Positions 44,301-56,494 of a stretch of 64,000 bases of DNA are shown piece after piece. Every line of letters begins with the position of its first letter. The stretch's first letter is position 1. The notes under the pieces were generated by a model. It saw only the letters and a program-made list of their open reading frames with translations, ran no database searches and was not told the DNA's origin. Position numbers and translations under genes: made by a program. Source of the DNA: Neurospora tetrasperma FGSC 2508 (Eukaryota > Ascomycota > Sordariomycetes > Sordariales > Sordariaceae); assembly GCF_000213175.1 (NCBI RefSeq), contig NW_009799103.1, positions 1,799,411 through 1,863,410 of the forward strand, read 5' to 3'.

Positions 44301-45281
44301 GTGTGGGAGTGGCCCGCAGACGAGGATGATTTGAACGAAGATGATATCAGCACTGAGGAAGAAGTCCCCACGGTTGCCATCGTTGCCGATGTGGCCCTCA
44401 AGAACATGCACATGAAACCCACAGCCATTGACGTGGAAGACATGGCATCCAGTGTCCGCACTATCGTTTTTGCTGCCATGGATAAGATCCAAAGGATGGC
44501 TACTTCAGAAGTTGCAAAAGTAAAGTCCATGATTGATGAAGCACACATGGTCGTTGGCTAGCAGCTGAACGATACGACCAACCACACACCCCCCGAAAGG
44601 GCCGTTCTGACGCCCTGCACCACGACGGTCACAGCTTGCAGCACAACGACCACCAGTTGCATAACAATCACACGAACCACAACAGAAAGGATTTCCACTA
44701 GCATGAGCATAAGTGGCACGGTCCCGGTTGGGGACCAATTTAGCTCTAGCATGACGTCTTTGCCATCGATGCCATCTGTATCAAGTCCAGCAACCCAGCC
44801 GTCAGTTCCGACAGGGACAGCCAACGCCGCTCCGCAACAACCGCCATCGTATACCAGCTCATCTTCTCCATCATCTATCATATCCCTACTATCTTCGACT
44901 GTGGTACCATCTCTCTCGTCATCAGTCCCATGGGAGTCCGGTGGTTCTGTCCCTTCTACGCTGCCAAACCTCACGTTAACGGTTACTCAACCAGAAATCA
45001 CTATGACAATACCAGAAACAACAGTGACAGTGCCTTCAACTGCGGCAGCAAGTGAACATTGCTCATTTCCACCAGCTAGGTCTGTTCCTACCATTATTCC
45101 CACTCCCTTGTGTGGCACTGATGCATCTCCGATCCCGAATGGGTCTTCTGGCTTGCCGACATCAGAGACGTCGGTAACCACATCATCCTCATCTTCACCG
45201 GTGACTGTACCACCCACGTCTCCTCTGCCCTTGGAGACCTACTTCTTCTCGTTCAGGGTGGGCCGACCATTTAGTGGTTGA
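41397..45281 (+). CDS. Secreted mucin-like protein with WSC domain
   Basis: Proposed exons are 41397-43276, 43322-44519 and 44565-45281, with introns of 45 nt (GTAAGT..TAG) and 45 nt (GTAAAG..CAG); 1264 aa. The first intron is firm. The second is inferred because a TAG at 44559-44561 interrupts an otherwise continuous frame; if it is a true stop the protein ends there. The signal peptide is MPSAGRYLLPLLLLPISLAS. A Ser/Thr/Pro/Val-rich, probably O-glycosylated stalk holds two copies of a roughly 80-residue block starting at about 206 and 312. Two cysteine mini-modules (about 713-760) precede a WSC domain at about 815-907 (GWQYGGCYKDD ... MCFCGDKVVDS ... EFICGGNLALSIW). WSC domains bind glycans in wall sensors and secreted enzymes. 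I see no clear transmembrane segment or GPI signal, so it is a wall or extracellular protein. Confidence 0.75.
42015..42570 (+). repeat. Tandem coding repeat, 318-nt period
   Basis: Two copies of a roughly 80-residue block start at 42015 and 42333. Matching anchors are SILSAILP/SILSAIIP, ITPLIPLLS/TTPLIPRLS, SVLPLLQSFQSMVSSEL/SALPLLESLQSILSSEV. They point to an internal duplication that later diverged. Confidence 0.8.
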
Positions 45282-46021
45282 TTGATCGTCTACACATGAT
45301 TTTCATACGTAACGATAATCAACAGAGCCATATTTAAGAGGAAGAGGTGAAATTACAGAACGTGGAATGGAGTTTGGTGAAGGATATTAGTGGGAACCTT
45401 GATGGAGCACATTACAAGAAATTCCCTTTCGGTTAAAGGATGAAACAACGCATGTGCTAACTTTTGGCTGAATGGAGGGAAAGGGAGGTTATCGGTCTTC
45501 GTTAATGATGGTTTAACAGTCTTGATCTTTTCTTTACTCTACCATAGTGGTTGAGATTTTCGCTTACTTTTTTGGGGAGCTATATGCTTTTTCACTTTAT
45601 CCTTTCATGTCGGGATTTTTTTATACTAGGTGAAAAGTAAGGAGCACAAGAAATTATCACTCCTTTGGTTTCGGACTTTACCATAACAAAAGTCCATTGA
45701 GCATGCACAGGTCCGTTTTGACCCATCTTGTGATAGTATGATAACAAGCCGAGACCTTGACGAAGGCTATAGGAACGAGCCAAGATGTCAAGAATGCAAA
45801 GCTGACGCCAAGTGACACGAGCTCAATAAGCTAATGCCAACCTACGCAATTGAATGCATAAGCGCCTTGGGTTAAGGTGTCAGGCAAGTGCAGCCGCAAA
45901 GCTTATTTGAAGGTTATATCTGTTGATTTGGTCATTTGGTGGGGGGTTGAGGTGTTGGAGTGTTGGATACCTCTAGGTGCCTAGGTAAGCTTACAGGTTC
46001 AGTACATAGCCAAATCAAGTT

Positions 46022-46140
46022 GGGGGTGAAGGGGGAATGGGAAAGGGGGAGAAAGGGGAAAGGAGAAAGGGGAAAAAGGTAAGAATCGAAGAGGGGAAGG
46101 AGGAAATGAAGAGGAAAGTCTGAATTTGAAGAGGAAAAAA
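46022..46140. repeat. Polypurine tract followed by C10
   Basis: About 120 nt almost wholly A and G on the plus strand, with several runs of four or five G, followed at once by a run of about ten C. Such asymmetry can form triplex or G-quadruplex structures. Confidence 0.85.
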
Positions 46141-46329
46141 ACCCCCCCCCCGGGCGGTTGTGGGTTGTAGAAAAGGAATATGATGAAGAGATGCTAGGTA
46201 CATGCAAGGAAAGAGGAAGAGTGAAGGTGGGTGGGTAGGTAAGAGGTGAACATCAGGGAGAAACAGACTTGGCAGATGATGTGGAATGGGGTGTTGGCAT
46301 TTCACTTGGTGACAATGCTGGTGTTCTTC

Positions 46330-46387
46330 TGTTGTTGTTGTTGTTGTTCTTGTTCTTGTTCTTGGTCTTGTTCTTGTTCTTGTTGTT
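46330..46387. repeat. (TTG)n/(TTCTTG)n compound microsatellite
   Basis: TTG units merge into TTCTTG units with one GGTC interruption. Non-coding. Confidence 0.88.
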
Positions 46388-49300
46388 CCCCTGGTTAGTT
46401 GGTTTCTAGGGTTTTTTTTTTGTGTGTTGTCAGTTTCTTCTCGTGCATATGTTTTTGGCCATATTATCTGATATTCCTGTATCTTAGTTTCTTCGCCTCT
46501 TTGTTTTCATAATTCTACTTTTTTTTTCTACTTGAAAAATAATATCAGTTCGTTCTTCGTATCCTAATAGTCATCTTTCCAATCTCCCTTTTCCCCCCTT
46601 CGATAAAAACTTTCCTCTTCCTTGCAACATATCCGTACTTTTGGTTTTCCACGCAATTCCCTTCTTGGTACAAGTGACGTTGTATCAGCGACGGGAACGT
46701 GCTCCATAGCGTTAATGGCATTTCCTATGGGCATGTCACCGGCCCCCCTCGTCGACGGATCTTCAAAGGGAAAGGGTACAGGAGGTGTATAGGCAGAGGG
46801 AACGTAGAGTACTTGTGATAACGTGGTGTTCATCTCGGGGGTCTTGCTATTGGTAGATAATTGCCGTAGTGTCACTAGCATTCCCGCCAGGATGATGATT
46901 GGGATCATGAATGTAGAACACGGAACACGCACGCTTCAACATGGTAGTCAGACCGGGCACTTGTCTGTGTGAGCCTGTCTGTCTGTTGATGTTCCTGAAT
47001 ATCCCAGGAGGTTGGCTGGCTGGCTGGCTAGCTGGCTTTTTCTTTGATAACCAGAAGCCCAAGCATCCAACCACTCTCCCACTCTATGATCAAGATGGCT
47101 ACTTCCCCTGACGATCTTTGCCAAGGCACCCATGGATGAAGGCTACCTTTGATGACAGAGAAATCCATGGGTAATGGCAGAGAGAACTGCCGGCAATGCT
47201 TGACCGAAACGGATGTCTGCCCCGGGGCTGTTGGTATTGGGACCTCCACTCGGAGCAACAGTCGAGACTCGCAAGAGAAATAACGCCCAGACAAATGCTA
47301 ACATGCCATTGCCAGGAGCTTAGTGTAGTGTAGGTATGAACTGCAGGCAGTGTAGCAATCTGTCGTTGTAGTGTGGTTAATTTTGCCGGCGAACGAGCCG
47401 CACATCCGCCAAGGCCTACAGAACGATGGGGGGTCGTGTGGATCTCAAAGAGCAGAGAGACAGGTGTGCACAAGTGTCGTGATAATCGTGAGACTGTCAA
47501 AATGTGCACAATCAGTATTGTACACGGGAAGCACTCAGCTTCCAATGATCATTCTTTCTGAGTTTGCGGTGTCAAAATGCCGTCAATGGCCGTGGAACAC
47601 ACACAAGTGCCAGGTGGATGGAAAGCAAGAGGCTGGATGCCGATGGGATGGATCGTGATGGATTACGAATGGCCACATCTCTGATAGAGAAGGGCCGAGG
47701 CTAGTCGTTCGGCTGGGTCTTGGACCCCGTCAGCACAAATCAGCATGACCCTTTTCCCCTGTCCGTCTTATGAGAAGAAGCCATACTGTAGAACTTGGGA
47801 GATCCCAGGAGGCACACGGCACTGGCATTGGGTATCGAATTGAGAGCAGCACAGGCAGGTTGGCAGGCGGAGGACAAAGGAAGTGGAAGAAATTGAGTGT
47901 CAGACTTTTTTGGACGGGGATTGGGAAAAGCACCGATATTTGCATGACCCTGAGGGCAAGCAAGCCCTCAACATGTACACAAAGACTGGATGAACGACGG
48001 TACAACGGTACTTGCCGAATTCCATCCACTTCCCCGCAACGCCCCTCCCTTCACCAGTCACCACATTCAACCCGTTTTTCCAACAGTCAAGCCATTCAGT
48101 GTCAGCAGCAATTGAGTGTCTCATCATGCACACTGCAGCACTAGAGACACGGAAGTCATGACTCGGTCTTTGCATTTACACTTTCCCCAGATTCCCCCGC
48201 TTGGCCGTGGAGACAAAAGAATGGAGCAAAGAAAAGAAACAAAAAAGGATTGAAAAAAAAAGGGGGATTCGGGGAGTACACTAATGAATAGCACTAACAG
48301 CGTTCCATGTGCCCAACGACGTAATGGTGCTAAGAAATGCTGACGGCAAACAGTTGGTCAGCTTCCAGGCGGGCATGTCTGTCGCCATGCTCAGAAGGGG
48401 AAGGAACGGGGGGAACGTGCGGAGAAAATCCACCACTTTTGAGTCAACTTTATGGGGAAGGTGCCCTTTCCACCCCTCCTTGTTCCCGTCTTCCGTCACT
48501 TCGTTCAGTTCACAGGGTGCTGAAGCGGAAAGTTCTCCCACTCCGGCTCCGTTCCCGTCGGTCCCTTCCTTCTGGGTTCTGTGTGGCTTGACTTCCGATT
48601 GAGGTGCCTGACCCAACGTGTTTGGCCCGGTTTCGCCTGGGGGAAAATCTGTCTACCTTTGCACCATTCGGGCAAAAGAGGTGCAGACTCTCAACCATCG
48701 GGTATCCATTCCAGACCTCACTCACACTTAGTTAGCACTACGGACCTATCATGCCTTACCTAATGCCTTTCTTTGCCTTCTCCAAAATGAGGACGGACTC
48801 TCTCCCCTCCCTTCGCCCTTTTCCATGGACATCCATGACTCCATGCAATGCTACAGAGCCTACCATGTAACCAACGGGTGCTTCACTGCAATGGAACTCC
48901 GGATGGCGCATCCCTTCACAGTTAGCCAGAGAACACCGGCGAGGTTAGCGACCACTTGGCTTTCCCCCGATCACCACTCCCGCAACAGTCTACTACACTA
49001 CGCAGTACACTACATACATAACTCCCCTTATTCCCGGCACACAGTACAGTGTGCAGTCGAGCAAGTCCGCTCTTTTCTCTCCACTTGACTGCGACTTGCT
49101 GGTCTTTCTGATACTCTGTTGCCGGGCACTTGATCCGACTCTATGCAGATCGCTTCTTGACACCATTCTAGTGTAGTGTATACCACCATCTCAACAACTT
49201 CCATCGTGGACATCCATACAGTCAGTCGTCCATGGGAATATTTCCAAAAAAAAAAAAAATTTTCTTAAAAAATCACAAAATTTAATTCAGTTGCCAGTCA

Positions 49301-51314
49301 AGCCGATTACGCATGCCCAGCCGGCAATCGGTGCAGGAATTGAACAGGAAAAGGCAAAGTCAAGCCACCGGCTGCCCCCCCCCTTTGGTTCTCTGCTTTT
49401 CTGGTTGTGCCCGCCGCATCTCTGCACCTCAATGTCTCCCCAACCAATCGTTGCCCATCCCCCACCTCTCTGCCAGATTGTTTGGGTGAATACGACCGGA
49501 TGTCGACACTAAGACAATGCTGGCTTGGGTCCATGTCCCCTGTGCGTCGGGAAAGGAGCCTCTTGCCCTCTTCAGCAAAAGAAATTGCGGTTATATGGCA
49601 GTATGGCTAACTCGGCACAGCTCTTAACCACCAATGCCCGGCGATCTCTACCAGAATTGTAAGCCACTGGAGTCCGTGTGAGAAGGAAGAATGCGCTACT
49701 GGTCGGGATTACTACCCTACCTACATGCGGCCACAGAAAAAAAGTACTATCAGGAAACCAAAAAAAAATGTGCTGTCTTCTAGTCATCGAGACCAACTGG
49801 AAAAAGCCACCAATCACACCTATGAATCCTCGTCCTTTTGATCAGGGTACTCAATTCCTGAAGCCCGAGTTGAGCAGTGCCATCAGATATCCAATTATGC
49901 CATGTGCTGAACAGCTTTTTAGCCTCGCTATCTAGGCGTCAATTCAGGTCATGTCACCTCTAACCTTAGCCACAAGGGAGATCTAATCTGAAGATGACCA
50001 TCTTAGCGTGTGTTAGACTCTTTGTCCGGGGTTTTTGGAGCGGAACAGGGACTCCAGTTGGATACTACGCACATAATGTGTATGGTTGTTGTCGGTTGAA
50101 TTTGGGTGAGTGACCCTCCTTGTTCCAGTGCCCCCTTATTGCCGGTACTACTAGTGCATTTCTCGTCTATGGAATATACATGACAGCAGGCATCTGCTTC
50201 GACAGAGTCTACTCATCGTGAAACACCCCAACTGACACTCTCAATGCACGAAACCAGTCTACTGTTTATCACTTGGACCTGTGTGTATTGCTTCTCCCCT
50301 TCCATGTTCTTCAAATCTTAGACAGTCGGCTCTACCAAGACCTTTTAATTTGGGCGTGTAAAGGAATTACCAAGCAGACTGCAAGTGTTGTGGACCAACC
50401 GCAATACTATGTATAATGCCACGCAACCTACCCCGTATCCTGGTGGAATAATCAGCTTTATCCAGTAAGGAGACGGCGTTTCCAGATCTTCTTCTCCGTC
50501 TTTCAGTGGAGCTCACAGCTTTAACACAACCACCGACGACCCACTAAGAGAGAACCTTAAGCCGAGGGAGATATCCGCTTTCTCACCGATGTCCTTGTTG
50601 GCCTGCATCCGTCTCCTCATCGTTTGGGCTGTCCCTCCGTGGGCTCGGGGTGCCCCCCGGCAGTCTGCAACCGGCCTCAGTCGTGGTGGGAGCCGTGACC
50701 CGGCTGGCTCCAGTCAGAGGCACAGCCTGACCCCAGTCGAGGTCCAGTCGAAATCCAGCAGAGGCTGGGCTCAGGGAATATCAAGAGAAAATGCATTTAT
50801 CCGGTATGAGTCTCTGCCCCTTATGCCACTAACGAGCTGGCACGCCCAAGGACGGCGTCCCACTTGGTCTCCAGTCCCCCAGATGACGGCCCCTAGTCCC
50901 TGCATTACTGACATCCACTCTCCACTGACCGATGAGCCAGTTCATCCCAGGACCCAAGCAGATCCAGGCAGATCTAAGCAGCTCCAGCTAACCCCAGGCC
51001 TCTGCGGATCATCCCTGCTTGCCCATTACGGCAACGCTTCTCTAGCGGCATGTTCAACATGCCGCTCTTCTGGCCGTGGGATATGTAATCGATGATCCAT
51101 TCGACCCCCCCTCGTTATTCTCTATATCAACCTCTCTTCCCCAGTTCTTCCCCAGGACCCTTTTCTTTATTTCCGTCTTCTCCAGGTCTCTAGGTGGCAC
51201 ACCTTGCAACAACAACATCGACATCTAAGGAGCACCATTAACTTGGTTTCTCACCTGGTCCGACAATACACACTTCGCCCCCAACATATCATCACCTCTC
51301 AACAAGTTCGCACA

Positions 51315-52607
51315 ATGTACGACGAGAAGCCCCAGGTTGACAACATCTCTGCGGAGCAGGCCCACGCCCAGGCCCAAGCTCAGCTCCAGGCTCAGGCCCA
51401 GGCCGCTGTCGCTGCCGCCCACCAAGAGGCCATGCTCAATGGCTGGCACAACCCAATGGCTCGCATCCACACCGGAACTGAGCCCAGGTTGCCTGCCTTC
51501 GGTGGTGAATTCCAACCCGGTCTCTATCGCCCAGTCAAGGAACGCAAGTTCGCCAACCCAGCGCCCTTGGGTCTCTGCGCTTTCGCCCTCACTACCTTCA
51601 TCCTCTCCTGCGTCAACCTCAAGGCTCGTAACCTGACCGTCCCCAACGTTGTCGTTGGCTCTGCTCTCGCTTATGGTGGTCTTATTCAGCTTCTTGCCGG
51701 CATGTGGTAAGTACAATCACTGGATTCATGCCACCCTCTCCTCACGCATCATGTCTAACACGTGCCTCCAGGGAAATGGCTGTTGGCAACACTTTCGGTG
51801 CTACTGCTCTCTCTTCTTACGGTGGCTTTTGGATCTCCTATGCCATTCTTCTCACCCCGGCCTGGAACATCCTTGGCGCCGACGGTCCCTATGCTACCCC
51901 AGAAGCCAAGGCGATTGATCCCGAGATGGCCGCGTCTGCTGTCGGCGTCTTCCTTACCGGCTGGTTTATCTTCACCACCATCCTTCTTCTATGCACCTTG
52001 CGCTCCACCATCATGTTCTTTATGCTTTTCTTCACTCTGGATATTGCCTTCCTCATGCTGGCCTGCGGCGAGTACGCCAACGACAACGGAAACGCCCTTG
52101 CCGCCGGGAGGCTCACCAAGGCTGGCGGTGTCTTCGGTATGCTTGCCGCCTTCTTCGCTTGGTACAACGCGTTTGCTGGTATTGCGGACAGCAGGTTAGT
52201 ACCCCGACAATGATTTCTCTTTTTTTTTCTTTTCTTTTTTTTTGTCCTCTTGATTTCTTTTTCTTTCAGTCACATATCTACCTCCCCTTCCGACAAGGAT
52301 AAATGAAAGAAAGAAAAGTACAGTGTCATTATGCTGGCCTTGGCATTGGGTGTTCCCCGAAACCATGCCATGACACTACTGGTTCCTTTCGGGGTTCCTC
52401 GTTTCAAGCTCATCTGCCAAGCACGCGTCATTGCTATCATCCTTGACCCAATTGCAGAGCCTCATATAACTTCAAATGATCATTCGCTGACGGTTCTTTT
52501 TCTCTTACAGCAACTCCTTCTTCCTCCTCCCTGTCTTCCACTTCCCCTGGTCTGAGAAGGGCCGTGAGTCCAGGATGGCTGCCAAGTCTGACCGTGACCA
52601 GGCGTAA
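51315..52607 (+). CDS. Acetate transporter, GPR1/FUN34/YaaH family (Ady2/AcpA-like)
   Basis: Three exons, 51315-51706, 51772-52194 and 52511-52607, give 303 aa; introns are 65 and 316 nt. The family moves acetate and other short carboxylates, or ammonium, across the plasma membrane. A Gln/Ala-rich N-terminus (residues 17-40) precedes the family signature NPAPLGLCAF at 81-90 and six hydrophobic helices (LTTFILSCVNL; GSALAYGGLIQLLAGMW; FWISYAILLTPAW; GWFIFTTILLLC; IAFLMLACGEY; GVFGMLAAFFAWY), then FFLLPVFHFPW. The frame opens 37 codons earlier, but I chose the ATG at 51315 because the upstream part looks like leader. The second intron is unusually long for this genome. In moulds such genes are usually induced by acetate; that is inference here. 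Confidence 0.92.
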
Positions 52608-53019
52608 GTCGGCCCAGGCCGTTCTTTCCCTGATATGTTTTACGTTATGAATTTTGTTTAAGCGGGTCGCAATGGGTATTTGTTACTTGGTGAGCGAGGT
52701 ACCGTCCACGACTTTGGATATCCACAGAGGTTTGGGTCATGTGCATCTTATGTTCATGTTTTCTTTTTATTTAATGATACCGGATCAAGGGTTGGATCCA
52801 CGACGATACCAAATGTTTACACACATCATTAATATCACACATTCTTTCCATGTATGGAGTCCCAAGCATGTCTTCCCTCGCTAACGTAGCGACTGGGTGC
52901 AAATAATGTCGGACTCTGTGTGTCAGTCACTGACCCAGCAAAGCTAACCATATGTATCACTTCAATATTCACTCTTGGTTCCTCCACCCCGTCCTCATCG
53001 CCCCCCACCCAATTTATTG

Positions 53020-53052
53020 TGGTGGTGGTGGTGGTGGTGGTGGTGGTGGTGG
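53020..53052. repeat. (TGG)n microsatellite
   Basis: About eleven perfect units. On the minus strand it reads as His codons within a short spurious frame. Confidence 0.93.
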
Positions 53053-56000
53053 CTACCCCAGAATTCTGCCATCAAGCGATATGCAGTGAAATCATGGCTG
53101 ACGTTTTCAGATGACGTCCCTCCCCTGCCATTTTGCCTCTGACCCCGGTTACTGAATGGCTTTCCAGCGCTTTGCTTGAACCCAAAGCTTACTCCACCTT
53201 GTCTCGGCTCTTTCTTTCCTGAAAGGGGCAATGCTACGCTTTTCTTTTTTGGTTGAATTTGCCTTGGTTCTGGGCCTCCAAAGAGCCATCCCCACCGTCC
53301 TCCACAAGGTCATCCACTCCAAGATCTACCATTATGGAGTCGCTTACTGGGATGACGAATCTCATGAAATCGAGGTTGCAGAATGGTGATTGGTTCAGGT
53401 GGGTGAGAAAGAGGAGAACATGCAGCCAGAGACGAAAGAAATAGACTTTGGCGCGGGTACCAACGGTTTTGTCGCATTGCAGGCAGGCACTTGCTGATTT
53501 TTCCCTTGGTTCTTTTCAGGTTACTTCTTGCCGAAATCGCAACCCCCGACCCTCCGTCATCCTGTCCGACCGGCCATTGAGCGCTTGTCAAACATGTCCC
53601 CGTGGGCCAAGGGCGGTCCCCGTCCGCTTCACTTCCGAGTTCGGCTCCGTCCCTGTCGGCATCCCCGCTGTCATCTCCCCGACCCCCGACCCCCGTCCCC
53701 CGTCGCAAGCTTCCCGGCGCAAAGGTTAAGCTTGTTTTCCGAGATCAAGATGGCCCTCATGTAATCAAACCATATCCCCGGCCATCGTGTTACGTACGTG
53801 GTGGGAACTCGGCCCGGAGATAATTTGTTGCACCGGTTGCGCACGTGTGGTTGGGGAAATTGGGACCCCCAAGCGGCGGCGGCGGCAGAACTTTCCAGAT
53901 GCTGTTGATGTTCGTGTCGACACCAACACCAATATGTCCTCGACATCTACACTAAAGTCAATGCGGCACGTTTGTAGCCGGTTATGTACTCCCTCCTCAA
54001 AGGACCATTGCCCGGGCTCCCGGCATCAGCACCGACAACAGCAATTGTCAATCCATCCAAAGGTTCAATCGCAACCCGTCTGGCGGGCCCTCCCTCCCTT
54101 TTGTTTGGCGCTCAGCAATGTCGGGCAACGGAGGTTCTGTGGCCCGTCTTGTCCTCTAATATCCACAACCTACATCGGGGTCATCCATATCTTGCATATG
54201 CTGCAAACTCAACGCCACGCGCCTCCTTTTTCGACTTGGTCCATACAGAATTGAGGATGTCGACAAGTGGACCCTCAATAACTGCCGGCTCTTGGGACAC
54301 CCCCAACTGGAGTTGGTGCAGGGAGTTTGCTGCCCGCACTTGTGGGGTCACCTTTCTTTTTTTTCTCTTTACCTTGTCTACCTTGATGGACACGGGAGTG
54401 GGAATCGGCGGAATTGCCAAGGACTGGCGACGGAGGTGGAGATGGGGGTGGGGATGGGGATTACAAACGAATGAAGGACGGACGGGGATGATGGTGGTTG
54501 TGAGCCAGCAGATGCAAGTAATTCTCGGCCAATCTCGACAAAGCTCGACAATCTGCGAAATCTGGATGTGTGTTATAGGCTCTTCTGGCCGGCCGGTAGC
54601 TGGGTGGGAAAGTGGAAGTCGGCAAGGTCATCTGGGGAAATTGGAACACAGTTTCAGATTTTCCAAGGGGATGGACCCGTTCGTTGCCATTGAAGATCCT
54701 CTTTTCCCCTCCTGGAACATAGGCTCGCTCGCTAGCGGTTTTTGGGTCCAATTTACTTTGATGTTAATGGCATGTTATCGAGTCTCAATGTGGATGTTTT
54801 CTTTTGGGTACGTGGGTGGGCATGGGAGGCGAAACTCTGAAAGTGCGGTTTGTCAGAGAGACCAAGTGGTTGTGATACTAGTGTAAAAAGAATTAAGGGG
54901 GAAGAACACGGTATCTGCTCTGCAGAAACTCTATCCTGGTTTTCCCGTTGATTAATAGCCAAGTGAATAAAAAATGCAGTCATTTCAGAGGCACGACATT
55001 GTCTCATATATTCCCAGACGTCACGCGACACCACCCCACATAGGTGGTCAAAACTTAATAACGACACTTGACTTTTTGCGCTCCAAGCTCACGAGGAAGT
55101 TCACGGGGGACCGAATAAAAGATCACACTAGGTGAATGATAGCAAGAAACTCTCGATAAATTACCCTTTCCTTGCATTATTATTCCGTCCAATCGTCCGA
55201 ATGGGGCGTTGGTCACAATGAATCAGGTAAACCTTCTGTGTCATGATGAAAATCTCACACATCCATTGCGCCCAAGCCCTAAAACCAGAACACTATACGT
55301 GGCCGTTTATTGATTCCAGCCCTACTCCCTTGCCTTGTGGCGCGTTGAGGTTCTTCGCCGGCTGCCAGGCCGGTCCAGACTCTGGGGCAGCATAATGCCA
55401 AGAGTTATACCAAATCACCGACATGGTATGCGAGCAAAAGACCTCAGGTTTGCAACTGCCGTTGCCCCTCTGATGGAGGACATTGTACCTCGATTCCCCT
55501 GATTCACTTGATGGCTGGCGACACTACACTACACTGGGGGAATGCTTGTTGCCAAGGAGTTCTTGGGTCATTCATGGTCGGATGAGACAAATTGACTGAC
55601 CGACCGTCCTGTTTAATCGTGCGCTATAGTGTACAATCAATGAGAGTTGTGTTAATGAGGAGTGAGAAATAGGTAGGTAGTGCTCAGTTCTCTCACGGAG
55701 TGTGAAATCCAAGTGTGATACTCGTGATGACGTAAAATCATCAACAACGTTTTGCTTACAAGACGGTGACGAAGGTGGTCCCGAGAAAACAAACGTGGAA
55801 GCTTAAATCTCCCTTGAGCCTCCCTTTGAACCGGGGAAGTGGAAATCTCACACGTGGATTTCGGTTCCACTGGACAGCAATGCAACCTTTGCAAAAAGAA
55901 AAGAATTAAAAAAAAGAAAAGAATCAGGAAAATGAAAATCCAAGAGTGATGATCTCGCATATCCAACCGACCCTGTTGGAGCCGATCAGCCAGCCAACTT

Positions 56001-56467
56001 ACCAACGAACCGGGGAAATTTCAAGATCAGATCGATCAGCACTGCATCACTTTTGGTTTCTCTGGTAATTCAAATGTAACTGTGCAGCTGACCATCACCC
56101 TTTAGTGTACATATCCCACCTAGTCCATCTTGATCCCAAGCACTGTCTATCATCTCATCCGTTCCCCCGGGTTGGGGAAAAGCCAAGAAGATGGAGTGTT
56201 GCAGTAACCCCGCGTTTTCTGTTCTCATTTTGTGATGATCGATGGAGAGAGTTCTCCACGAATGGTTTCCGCTGCAGCGCTGCGTTGTTGCTGTATAGCC
56301 TGTGTTGATCATTTAATGCCATGTTCGGGCGAGGTTTTCCCGCCCCTCCCGGGAGTTTCGTGACGAATCAGGAAGGCCATCAAAGCAGTCAAAGAGCAGC
56401 ATCGGAGACCGCTCCGTCATTGCAGTTCTTGGTGTATGGGGTAACGGGGTGGTTGGGCTTCCGGACC

Positions 56468-56494
56468 GGAGGAGGAGGAGGAGGAGGAGGAGGG
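56468..56494. repeat. (GGA)n microsatellite
   Basis: About eight to nine units of GGA in non-coding DNA. Confidence 0.92.

Larger units (their letters stand above)
45282..51314. other. 6-kb gene-free region
   Basis: The largest gap in the window. It holds a purine tract (46022-46140), a TTG/TTCTTG repeat (46330-46387), CACTACACTA-type motifs (47321-47333, 48990-49013, 49170-49181), an A13 run near 49246 and a 168-codon plus frame at 50589-51095 just before the acetate transporter. A 122-codon minus frame (46932-46564) has one hydrophobic stretch but no recognisable family. No gene is supported, though a non-coding RNA or long 5' leader is possible. Confidence 0.45.

Noticed and set aside
46564-46932. 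122-codon minus frame with a hydrophobic stretch
   Set aside because: Isolated, no family resemblance, and no evidence of a promoter or introns. Left as non-coding.
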